A stretch of DNA of 64,000 nt, from positions 14,896,696 to 14,960,695 of the forward strand of contig OX465107.1 in assembly GCA_949987565.1 (NCBI GenBank). Reading direction: 5' to 3'. Positions 36,801 to 47,300 of the stretch are shown here, piece after piece. The position numbers were made by a program, and so were the translations under genes. Below the pieces are notes generated by a model. The model ran no database searches, was not told the origin of the DNA, and worked only from the letters and a program-made list of their open reading frames with translations. The DNA comes from Luidia sarsii. Taxonomy: Eukaryota > Echinodermata > Asteroidea > Paxillosida > Luidiidae. The first letter of the stretch is position 1. Every line of letters begins with the position of its first letter.

Positions 36801-39627
36801 CAAGATAAACGTTAGCTTTTCTGCGGCAATGTTGAATCATCAGCGAAATTTTAAGAGCTGTCAGGAAGGCTTTGTAAGTTGTTTCAAAAACTGCCCGGAC
36901 CTTTCGCGCGGGTCCCCAGTTCCTCACGTCCTGGGGGGGGGGGACTATGACATGACATTACATCGTTAAAGCTGTCATATTATCCACCAGATGCTTTAGT
37001 TTAATGCCCTTTCTGGCAAGAGTGACGAGAATGTAGCAATTTCCAAGGTCCGTTTGTAGTACCGCGTCCCACGAGGCATCGTGCTGGGTTGATTTGCTTA
37101 ACTGCCCGGTCGATTTGCTCACGTACACGCGTAGTCACGGTTGGGTGTCTGCTTGGAATCTCAACTACGTCGTGGTTTTCTTCGAATCACTTTTCCGTGG
37201 ATCAGAAACTACCCAGTTATTGCTAGTGCTTATGGATTGAAAGCGGGCAGAGCTTAGGATTCTGACTGGCGTTTGGCGACCAGAAACCTTACATTGCATG
37301 GTTTCAGGGAGAAATGATAGGATGAAAAAAAGCCATGTATAGCAACACCTATCATTCGAATGGAACACGATACTTTTGTGAAGTACAAATAGTTGCAAAC
37401 TGCTTACTGAATACTAGAATAATTTATCGAAAGTACTTTCGTTTCGGTCTTGACATGAACTTTCAAATGAATTATGCAAAACACTATATGTTTTAAGTAT
37501 ACGGATGCAAATCAAGACTTTATTCTTCTGTTTCATCAATAAATGGAAGTGCTTATAAAGAAATGAAAAAGGTGCATCCATTTTGTGTAATCTCCGAGCT
37601 GTTGTAGTCAGCTTGAATGGAAACAAAAGGGAGGGGGGGGGGTTGATCCCTGGAGATATACGGCAGTTAATGGTTGAATTGCTTCTGACTGGCGCCCCAC
37701 CCCGGAAAAGACTAGTTGACTATTTGGGAAGGCCAACGTCTAAGGGCTGGATAGCTCAGATGGGAAGAGCTCTGGTGCACAAAACACGTATAGAGGTCTC
37801 GGGTTCAAGTCACGGTCCAGTCAAGGTTTTGTTCGGCATTTTTTCAACTGATACATAAAATGATATTGTGAAATGCTTCGATTTCAATCGTTCACGTTTT
37901 AAAGATTACTAATCTACCACGACCTTTCTCAAAGGCACCGAAATCATTTGCCTGCCTTTTAGTAATGCCAATCAATACATCATGGATTATTCCTCCTGAT
38001 AAGCGCCATTCACGCGTCATAATGTTGAGCCTGTAATTTGTTCCATAAATAACTCTCTTTTCTTTCAAAATAATAGACACTTCTAGTTCTCCGAATATCG
38101 TGGGAATATCGTATGTCCCAATTCTAAAAAATAAAAAAAAAGTAAAAAAAAGTGATAGAAACCAAAATCATTGGCGGAGAATTGACAAAAGTGGGTGGTC
38201 ACTAGAATGGACAGAATGCCTCAAAGAGGTTGGGATGAAGGTTGACATGTATGCAATGTGTAGGGAGGAAATCAAGGCTCTGCGGCCAGCCCCCTCACCG
38301 CTAGGCCAGCAATTACAAAAGTTGCAACCCGCTCTCACACCCTAGGTGGCCATTTTCCCCTTTTTGCCTTCCGCCGATAATGCTGTTAATTCATACCTTC
38401 AGTTGACGCGGGAAGTAGGACCATTTCGAATCAAGTGGTCGGTTGGATTAATTCAAACTGACATTCCGCTCTGTGGTAGTAGATTAAATTAAATAAGTTG
38501 CAATTCTAAAGCAAAATTTAATAAGCAAGAACTTCCGTAAAATGTTTCTTCGGTGAGTAATGGTCATCGGGAGAAGGGAGTTTGCTGATGGCTATAATTA
38601 CATGTTTTCCTTTTAGTGAGACATTTATTTAAATGGATTTGGTCAAGTGAAGCACTCATTTTTAAATAGTGCCCAACACAAAATTTGGGATACTGTTTCA
38701 TTGAATAGTTTGACCATCCTTGGTCAAAGAATCAATCCTAATCTTTCTTGGCCAATTGCTGTCTTATGCAATTGACTGAATCAATTTAGAAATCACTAAC
38801 TCATAGGATTTCTAAACAAATAAATGTTGCAAACTGCTTACTGACTGAAAGGGTGTCTGATTAGAACCAGACCACATGTTTGACAAACAATGCTGAATAA
38901 AATATTGGATTAGTATTGTCTAAATTCCGAATGATTAAAGTTATATCTCGACAAAGACATGTTGACTATATGGGAAGCCTGTCATTTAAGGGCTGGATAG
39001 CTCATATGTCCCTACCGAGTCGTTTTTTGTTGTCTGTTTTCAAAAGTGTTGAAAAGTCCGTTTTCTATTTGTAACTCGACTGAATTTTATAATGCTTATT
39101 TTTTTTTTGTATCTTATTCCTTTGATACCCAGGCTGTAGCTGAATACGCTGTCAAGAAGTGTAAATGCCACGGGATGTCGGGGAGCTGTGAAGTAAAGAC
39201 GTGCTGGATGCAAACGCCACATTTCAGTGAGGTTGGAGAAAGACTGTTAGAGAAGTTTAACCACGCTGAGCTGGCAGTAGCACGTAACAGCGTGGGAGGT
39301 AACCTTGGCCTGGCTAACCCGCCTACTTCGTCGGGGAGGAGACGGCGCAAGAAACCCCCACCACCCCCCGAGGACCAGCTGGTCTTTCTTGAAGACTCTC
39401 CGGACTTCTGCAGCCCAGATCCAGGTATTGGGTCATTTGGTACCAAGGATCGCTACTGTAATAGGACCAGTGATGGTCCGGAAGGTTGCGATAGTATGTG
39501 TTGTGGGAGGGGTTACAACCTGAAATTAGAGAGACAGACTGACTGGTGTAACTGCAAGTTCCACTGGTGTTGCCAGGTCAAATGCAGGCAGTGTAGCCAA
39601 TCCACTTGGGTGAATTCTTGTAAGTAA
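18840..39627 (+). CDS. Wnt10: Wnt10-type secreted signalling ligand, four coding exons, 382 aa
   Basis: Coding exons are 18840-18904, 22145-22470, 34866-35128 and 39133-39627. All introns are GT-AG with phases 2, 1 and 0, giving 382 residues. The ATG at 18840 has A at -3 and begins a signal peptide ([13 protein letters not shown] core); in-frame ATGs at 18804 and 18858 are alternatives. All 24 canonical Wnt cysteines can be placed. The lipid-acceptor serine is S234 in [14 protein letters not shown]. Wnt10 assignment rests on [10 protein letters not shown] before WNCSNL, the NPY...[11 protein letters not shown] junction, NNRVGR (most Wnts have NNEAGR), DSMCCGRG and the ending STWVNSCK. Oddities are a Gly/Ser-rich stretch (residues 39-62), only a short stretch between CGCD and WGGC where vertebrate Wnt10 has a long insert, an extra cysteine (C197), and a basic-proline linker (RRRRKK then five prolines, about 287-297). 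N328 is in an N-R-T sequon. Its known family role is to bind Frizzled and LRP5/6 after Porcupine acylation. Confidence 0.93.
18905..22144 (+). other. Wnt10 intron 1
   Basis: Donor AAG|GTAAGT and acceptor TGTAG|GAGT. It contains a 446-bp inverted-repeat element (19892-20337) and decayed dispersed-repeat pieces near 20900-20990 and 21935-21980. No exon of another gene is recognised on either strand. Confidence 0.85.
19892..20337. mobile_element. Foldback MITE with internally repeated termini and 9-bp target duplication
   Basis: The left end reads GCTTTCAGGTCAACTCGTAC and the right end, reverse-complemented, GGTAACAGGTCAACTCGTAC. Each terminus repeats the module 'GTCAACTCGTACC(TT/G)' in tandem, about six times on the left and four on the right. 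The 9-bp direct repeat TACTTCAAC sits exactly at both edges (19883-19891 and 20338-20346). The interior is T/G-rich and has no coding capacity. A 9-bp duplication is typical of Mutator-like elements. Confidence 0.88.
27277..27315. repeat. Perfect 18-bp hairpin with 3-base loop
   Basis: The arm CCACGCCCCTTTCTTCTC (27277-27294) is exactly complementary to 27298-27315, with loop GGA. The arms are GC-rich in an otherwise AT-rich intron. No target duplication was found, so it may be a cruciform-forming remnant or an RNA hairpin. Confidence 0.85.
30554..31070. mobile_element. Inverted-repeat element with 'GGTGACACC' termini
   Basis: The left terminus contains TTTGCGGTGACACCGTGTAA, then ATCTCTTTCGAGATGG and GAAAAGAGCCGGT. 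The right terminus, reverse-complemented, shows TTTGCGCTGACACCATAAT, ATCTCTTTCGTGATGG and GAAAAGAGCCGGT. The arms extend about 75 bp with mismatches. The same terminal words occur at 47900-48258 and once near 45630, so this is a family. No clear target duplication was identified. Confidence 0.7.
35709..35866. mobile_element. Short MITE with perfect 25-bp terminal inverted repeats
   Basis: 35709-35733 (CTCTTGTCAAAAAGATCATC...) is exactly the reverse complement of 35842-35866. The similarity continues a few bases outward with one mismatch (AGGT versus AGGC). The spacer is 108 bases and non-coding. No target duplication was identified with confidence. Identical arms suggest recent activity or gene conversion. 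Confidence 0.8.
37745..37826 (+). repeat. tRNA-derived SINE, best-preserved copy
   Basis: GGCTGGATAGCTCAGATGGG carries a clear RNA polymerase III A box (TAGCTCAGATGG, 37752-37763), and GGTTCAAGTC (37802-37811) fits a B box about 40 bases downstream. The segment is not a foldable functional tRNA: there is no proper acceptor stem, and the middle is extended. Related copies occur at 12418, 38982, 50492 (minus) and 59051 (minus), several preceded by a 'GGGAAGGCC(A)...TCTAAGGGC' head. Confidence 0.8.
38982..39012 (+). repeat. Truncated tRNA-like SINE
   Basis: AAGGGCTGGATAGCTCATAT matches the head and A box of the copy at 37745 and then stops. It ends about 120 bases before the last Wnt10 exon. 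The preceding GTTGACTAT.TGGGAAG also matches the sequence upstream of the 37745 copy. Confidence 0.65.
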
Positions 39628-42600
39628 TAAACTAGCGCCTTGGCATTATAAATGAAGTGACGTCATCGTGACGTCCGTGTGATTTGGGGTTATTTTTTCT
39701 GTGCTTGATATGCTTTGGAATTAGCAGCGCACGACCACTGGCTAAAGAAAACATGATTTCTCTTTGTTTGTAAAATGCAGAAGTGAACACAGAAACGAGC
39801 TAAATTCTGAGCCTAAATTTTAATTTATTGCACTTTTTGTAGATACAGTCTTGTTTGCTCAAAATAATTATCAAGAAGTGAAACAGACAGTAGCGTTTCA
39901 TTTACTGAAATACTGCTTGTTGCCATGCAATGTGTTGCCATGGATATATGTGTGCATTATGTTGAATGGTTTTATTAATATAAATTGGTTTTATGTACTT
40001 TAAAATAATTATGGTGACTAATGACTATACCGGCTGGCAATTCATATAACATTGCGGTATTCGTGAAAACTCGAAAATTAGTTGTATTCTTAATCATTAC
40101 TGAGTGCCTTATTTACAAACAAAAAACCCAGCGTGTACCATCTTGCAATTCTTATTAGGGCTAGAAATAATTCGGATCGTATCAGTTCATATCTACTATG
40201 CAAACCGATATTTATTTATTCTCAATGATTATACAGCAAACCGTAAACAAATAATAATTGATGTCCTTGAGAAATGATCGCCGAAACAAGGATGAAGCCA
40301 GTCATCAACAGAGGGCGCTGTTGTCAGTTCAACACAAATGATTCCATCCTTTTTATTACAATGAGTATGCTTTATTCATTGTAATAAATAATAGTAAATA
40401 TTTATTTAGAATTTGAAGCGTCGAACTGAATTCAAATACAACTGAGGCCTTCGACGTTTATTGTTGAGACGATGTAGCGCCCTCTAACGGTGATGTGTGT
40501 CAACTGTCCAGTATCAGCTTATCGACACAGGTTTATATGAGATATCGCAGAAAACAAAGAAAAGTAAATATTTTCTTTTAAAATTCAAACATTTCTCTGA
40601 GCGATTTATATTTACTGAATGTAAATGTGTAAATAGAATTTTAAAAATCCCCTGCAAAGTACATATTTTTGAATGGATTGTTTTTGATGTATCATAAGAA
40701 GTTTAGTTTTAAATTAATATTGTAATGATTTAATTCAATGTAGATAATGAATTATTTGTTGCTCAATCTTGTAGAATTTAATTATTAACATACCCAATAA
40801 CATTTTATCCTTCTTGCCAAAATCAAAATTGTGCTTGATATTGTGGTTTGAAGTGATTTGATTGGACATTAAAACGCATTTTGATTTCTTGTAAATAACA
40901 ACTTATCTTCATATAATCTTCCTTTTACGAGTCTTGCCGTCCAATAATTTTGTCAATATTTTTTTCCATGCCATTATTTGTCAATGAGTAAGTTGACAAT
41001 GCGGACCGAGTTGAAATGAAACTCCTTAGTGTTTAAGTTAATAACTTCCGCACGGACATGACTAATGGTTTGCTCCTTTCACAACTTGGAATCTCGAGAC
41101 GGAGAGATTTGGCAAACAGTTTTCTACTCATCGATGTTGTACTGGAATAAGAGATTTGATTCTTGAGTTCAAGGTCTGATCTTGTGTGCATGTATTATGT
41201 GTACAGCTCGAGCGCTGATTTATACTCATTGCCTTTGATGCAAAACAGCCAGGATAAAGTTGTATTTTTATTTTGAGAAAGATGCTGCTAGAATCGCAAA
41301 GTCAGGCCCTCAATCTAATTAGGCCACGATGGGATCTAGAAGCAGTATTCAGCTTCGCTTTTGATGTCCCATCTATTCCTATCTGTCCTGACATTCAGTT
41401 TGAACTTGGCGTGATTAATACAAGAAATATATGCATGTGGATTCAGTTAAAAGAAAAATATTATTCTGGCTTGCCCATACCCACAAAATCAAGTCGTAAA
41501 CCTCGATCGAAAGTCACGACCCGTGTTTACAGCTCTGGGATGACAGAGGTGAAGCAGTGGGCTGAAGGTGTTGCCAAGACAACACGTCAAGTAAATGAAC
41601 CAATGTCGTCTGCATATTCATGTACTACTAGTACTACCAGATCACCGTTCCATTACTTTCAGTGTTTTTCCTGTGACTTTAAGGGAATGAAGAATGGATG
41701 CAGTGAGGCGTTGGGGAATCTTGCCACTTCTGTTGTGTCTAACTCTAAGGTTTTGTTTACATGTCTCGCAATGCCCGTGCGAGTGAATTGTCCTGCTATG
41801 AGTGCTAGTGCCAGTACTACGGTCCAGACGTCAACATTTTCGAGTCTTGCAATGTATCCAAAGCTACCAATAATACTGCCAACCCTGTTCATGTAACACC
41901 TATTGGAGAAATATTGAAGTGTAGAATATCTCTTGGGAGTCTGAACTGGCGGAAATCTTGTTGTAGGCTGAATTCAAAGAATTGTGCCAGAAAAAAAAAG
42001 ATCTTAGCTGAAGATTTCGGCATTTTGGACTGGCACCCTGACTTTTGCAACAACAAACGAAGCGGAAAGTCTACGCCCACATGCCGTTCCATCTTATATG
42101 TGCTGGACGGCATACAATTTAATTCACGTAGAAATGTTCAATTGGAAAGTGCGTTCTAATGCCCCGTGCATTTCAGCCAAATCTTTCCCCATTCGGACGA
42201 CGTGACAATGGAATAAGGACGGGGACATTTTACATAGCAAAATCCCCGTGAGATACGATATATTCTTACCTGTTTTCGCACCGACTGATCCAGTGTGCTC
42301 CCTTGCTGTCCGGCGAACGTAATAGTTACTAGTACTTACTACTACGTCCGCATTACACACTGACAACATCGTAAATCATTCTAACTGCTTGGCGCACTTT
42401 CCCCACACAGAACGCACGTGTAGTAGATCATTGGGATATTTGGTTCAAAGGGGCATGGAATCTACATGACTTTACTCATCCAATCGATCCTCATTAGATG
42501 TCAGATATATTATTAGGGATATAAGTTGGGTCATTATTTCAAAGACTGATTCGAGAGCTGCCACGCCCACCGGGTTTTCATGTTATTTGGGATAACACAA

Positions 42601-44389
42601 GCCAAAAAAGGGTGATTTTGTAGTGAAAACTGAACTGAGTAGTTCACTTTTTTATTCAAAAATAATTCATCAGAAAATCACTATAAGTGAAGGAACTAAA
42701 GTCGAGACAAACCAACATGATCCCCAAAACAGAACATAAGGTGCAGTTTGCTTATTTAAAAACAACAAATTAAAACCCAATTTCAACTGAAAATAAAAAA
42801 CCTTAAATGCAAGAAGTAGCGAAGCGGTAAAATAAATTTCTGAAGGACACATTTATCAGATATGGAATAGCAAGGACACATTTATCAGATATGGAAAACA
42901 ATGGAATAGCAGCATAATCCCAAAATGGATCACATTAGTTTTAATAAACTTCAATAATATTCTCGCTGGAAAAAACAACAGTTTTCACCGAAGTCTGTCA
43001 GAATGCATTTTCGGAAGTTTTCATTTAACTTCAACAATCACCAAAGCACCAAACCTTAAAAATATTCCAGCCTCAAAAAATGTGACGAGATTCACTAAAG
43101 TATACTGTACCTATACAATCACTCCCCTAACATTGTTCTGTCTGTCAAGGGGAAGTACACATTCTGGTCGATCAGAATGTTTATCTGCTGGAACTTCAAA
43201 CTACAATGTTGCAATTTCCAAAAAGAAAACGCTCAACATAACTGTAGTTTTAGTCAGTCCTCCCAAATTCGGTCCCTTATAAAATCCAAACATTCATTGT
43301 TTAGTTGTTACTCCTTCATTTATCTTGACATCTTCTTGCATATGCTTGGGAAATGTCACTGGGCAATTCCTCCATGAAATTTTTAGATTCAGAATGATCT
43401 CCATAATTAATGTGATTCACAAGAAATCACAAACATAATTCAAGCAGAAATGAAGTGATTGAACGTCCTAGCTACTAAAGTATTACCAATATCTCTTTCT
43501 GATAAACATGACCAAAACAAATCAGATGTTTCTTCTGAATAAAGTAAAAAGAGGCAAAAGTGAAAGCCTCTATATACCCAGCATGATTCAACTTGGCGAA
43601 ACATGGTGCGTATTTTTTGAGAAACTTTCCTGAACATGTCAGTGTCACAAATCATGTGACAGATTGCATAGAATGCGTTGGGCCCCTTCTCAAAAGGCTT
43701 TCCCACACAAAGCGGTTTTTCCCCCTAGAATGGAAACATTAAGCCCTCTATAACCTTTTGAGAACCGGGTTTTAGATAGAAATATAAAAATCATTCCTAA
43801 GTAACTTAGTCACTCGGTATCAAAAAGACATTAAAACAATTTAAAAATGATTCAAAATGGCAGTCTGATTATTTTCAATCTTCATGTTCCCATTTGCTTG
43901 GCAGTTAGCATTGTATGGTCGATTGCACATTCCTTTCAGGAAAAAATGAGTTGTTCAAAACAGCTTTAGTTAATTTCAGAGCTTGGTCTTACTGAAGACA
44001 AAGAGTAATCAAGTTTTCAAGTTGAATTTTGTCTGACCTTATTGGTTTAATATTGGAATTAAAAAAACCCATTAAATAATAAAATAAAACGGAGTTTGCA
44101 TTTTGTATAAGGAGTAATGTTGCGTGCAAATGGGGCGTCCCTTGTTGAAATTTGCATAAACCTCAAACTTTGAAGGAATAATCCCCCCAAAAATCTCCAA
44201 CTTTAGTCAGTAAGTACTTTGCAACATTTTTGCTTAATGAATGTATTGGTAGATGTGATAATTTCTTGGCTACAAATCATACAATAGTGGCCTAATTTGA
44301 ATCATTTGAAACACAAGCGGCCTAGAAAACAGAGAAGTGTGAATATGGCGTTGATCACAAAAAAAAATGAATCTGATTGGCTGAAGGCA
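39628..44389. other. Wnt10 3' flank and intergenic region to the oxygenase gene
   Basis: The first kilobase is AT-rich and is likely Wnt10 3' UTR; AATAAA occurs at 40383-40388 among other candidates. Two GAGGGCGC words lie at 40311 and 40477 (opposite strand). A 207-codon open frame at 41273-41896 starts inside a dispersed-repeat fragment and shows no known domain. A 24-bp direct duplication lies at 42843-42895. The oxygenase 3' UTR should fall at the right end. No other gene is recognised. Confidence 0.6.
42843..42895. repeat. Tandem duplication of 24 bp, 29-bp period
   Basis: AAGGACACATTTATCAGATA plus TGGA occurs at 42843-42866 and again, identical, at 42872-42895, separated by ATAGC. 'GGAATAGCA' also occurs once more just downstream. 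Confidence 0.85.
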
Positions 44390-47300
44390 CTAATAGGTCA
44401 AGCCAAACCTCATGTTGATGTAATCCAGGCTATTGATTGGTGGATATTTATTGCTTCCATCAGTGCATTCAATCAGCCTATCATAGTCCGGATGGCCAAA
44501 GAATGCTATGGACTGACGAGATTCAGCCACGTCCTCAGGCGGAGAAAGCAAGACGCGATGTTTCTGAATAAAAAATAACACAAAATGACAAGCTTTAAGA
44601 GTGAGAAAACACTGAAGGAAGACAGCATGAAGTAACAGGCCCTTTTCCAAACCCTGGCTTAGGCTTCGGCTCCGGCTTCGTCTCTGTTATTCAAAAGCTG
44701 AAAACACAGGTTGGAGTTCTTTGTTGAAGTCGAAACTTTGCATTCCTTTTCAAAACGCAGTATAACATTCAAAACAAAGCCAAATGTCTCCCATTTTCAA
44801 CCCTTGTACTTAAAAATGGATGAAAGAAATGGAGACAAAGCTGGAGCCTGAGCCGAAGCCGTGCTCTGGAAAAGGGCCAAGGAATGAATCAACATGACCA
44901 TGTTCAGATTTGTATCTGTAGCAGAGGCAGCAGAGACTGCCAGGTTCTAAATCACATGAAGAAATGTATGAGATTGAGATAGATGTAAATGATCTTTCAA
45001 TGATCATGACGAAGAAAATGAGACTGCTCTTGGACTTGAACCCGACACTTCTGACTTCATGAAACATCCCAGTCCCTTTTCTTTATAATAATAAATGCAT
45101 TTATAGGGCGCCTTTTTCCAGGGATACAAAGCGCTTGGTGCGAGTGCCATACAAGGACGAGATCCGTGGACAACAAAACAAAATAATATTACAGGTTCCT
45201 ATTAAACAGGCGAGTCTTAAGAAGTCTTTTGAACTGGTCAGTGGATGAAGCGTTGCGGATGGAGGTTGGAATAGAGTTCCAACTTTTAGGACCGGAGATG
45301 GAGAATGCGCAGTCCCTAGCTCTCTTGATGGTACGAGGAACTACCAAATTGCATTGTGAGCGAAGGCCATGGCATTTGGGTTTCCTGAGATCAAGAATAT
45401 GACCCTCTACATTCTACAATGATAACACTCACTGCAGCAATGTAGGTGTCTGCAGTCCACTGTTGCATCAAGTCTCCAACATTGACCAAAATACCGCCCT
45501 CTACCATTGGGACCTGAATATATTCTCCCTGGCGAGTGTGCACCTATAAAAAAAGTAGAAATAAAATTTTGATATATAGGAATGCCACATGCAAATTAAC
45601 CCAATCCTGAGGGTCATTCATTCCACAAAGATATGACATGGTGTCACCACAAACTTTCAGGTCTTTGCCTTTTTTGTATTTAACCGTTTCGCGCCGGGAC
45701 CTCCGAATCCAGAGCTCCGTTGGCTTGACTATGCGATGGGGCCCTCCGAATCCGGGCACCACTATTGTCCACATTCTAAACAAAGACTCTTTTCAGCTTA
45801 GAACAAAGCAATACGAAGCAGTACAATGACCCTTTTTGACGCAAGTTGCCACATGAATTGCAAGATTAGCAGCAGTAATTGTGCAATTGTGGGACTTTTA
45901 CTATGGAGGGATCGAGGTGGCTGACGCTGAAACCATGCGAGGGGCATTGTGTTTGCATGCCACACAGCCCAACGGTCGTCGGTCAGGCATTGGAATTCCC
46001 CCCACATTCTTTACCGCAATCTGTACGCTCGGTTGTGGCCAACCAACTCGAAGATTTGACTGCCTGGAGTGGAGGCTGGAGTCTGCGGTCAGGGATTGAC
46101 AGCACCGTACAGGCACACACACACGTAAGTCCGTTACGGTCCATTAACGACGCACAATGGGCCCCTTTTCGAACAGATAATCTCATGACAAAAGCCACAA
46201 CGATGTCCGAATTGTGCCAGGTTTTACTCTCTTGTACCCATAGTATACCCTTATCGAATCATTTCACAGAAATATATTGTTCCGATTGTTTTAGCGAGAT
46301 CTGAAAATGATGCATTGTTCAAAAACCCCTGTATGGCAGTAATCGGCGCTGAAAAACCACCCGGCGCGAAGTGGTTAAGAGTCTGCCATTCGGCTTCACT
46401 TGCAAGAATTCACCTTTGAAGAGGAAGCTAAGGAAGGATTGGAACCCTGTACTCCTGCCTACTGGTGCTGATGTCCTATCTCACTGAGCACCACGCTCAT
46501 AGGGATCATTATGTGTTGATCGGAAGTTGTAGAGTGATGGGTAATGTAACCAATCATTGATATCAAGCACACGGCCAAAGAGACAAATGCTCATATCATA
46601 AAATGTTGCAAATGACGTAATTTGATCTAAGAAAGTGCAGGGCCTGATGCTTAGATCTTTGTTCCATTGAGAAAGGTTCTGCTAAGATAAAAAAAATATA
46701 TACATCAGGCTCTGTTAACATTAAACGTATATCATAATATATCTGAGAAGAATTGTTATGCGTGATCATATTTTGGTGCCAAAGCCGCTGTATAAACTAA
46801 GGCCCAATTCTTACCTGGATTCCAGGTTTCTCCTGGAAGAGCAAAGTGATGCTGCCGTAGTCAGAGTGCTCTCCACAGCGTATCTGGTCCTCCTTAGGTG
46901 TCACATCAACCAATGCTGGGTAGTATAGTGTCCTTAAAGTGGTGCCACTGTTCACCATGGCTTTGCTGTGGTACTTTACAAACAGCAGTGGATCCTGGGA
47001 TGGGAGAATTCCATGAACCATCAGGTGCGATTGTGGCAATATGTTGAGACATGTGAATGGAGCATTAATGGACTTCTGTAAGAATTTGTTCGAGGGTATT
47101 GGCTCATTTCCACTCTAATAAAGTCACAAACACAAGAGGATTGTTTTTTGTAGCCTCCAGATACAAAACACACAAATACAAAACATGTCTTTTTCAAATT
47201 TCATGACAATTTAGGGTCTGGTGTTTAGATCTCAGCAGGACCCTTCTCAAGGGGAGAACTTCTCAGACCCCTCTCAAGTTGCTTTGCAGGATATAACAAT

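Larger units (their letters stand above)
35129..39132 (+). other. Wnt10 intron 3
   Basis: Donor AATA|GTAAGT and acceptor ACCCAG|GCTG. It carries a 158-bp element with perfect 25-bp inverted ends (35709-35866), a complete tRNA-like SINE (37745-37826), a truncated SINE copy close to the acceptor (38982-39012), a G-run at 36934-36943 and short dispersed-repeat pieces near 35200 and 37920. Confidence 0.85.

Noticed and set aside
37745..37826. Functional tRNA gene
   Set aside because: A and B boxes are present, but no acceptor stem or standard cloverleaf can be drawn and related copies are scattered and decayed, as in a SINE.
18840..39627. Assignment as Wnt6, Wnt4 or WntA instead of Wnt10
   Set aside because: Those have NNEAGR and different ends; NNRVGR, the NPY...KGFRE junction, DSMCCGRG and WVNSCK favour Wnt10. 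No Wnt6 or Wnt9 neighbour was found in the window, though these are often linked.
45879..46304. 141-codon plus-strand frame inside the oxygenase intron
   Set aside because: Four frames are open in the same place within the 700-bp inverted-repeat element, and none resembles a transposase.
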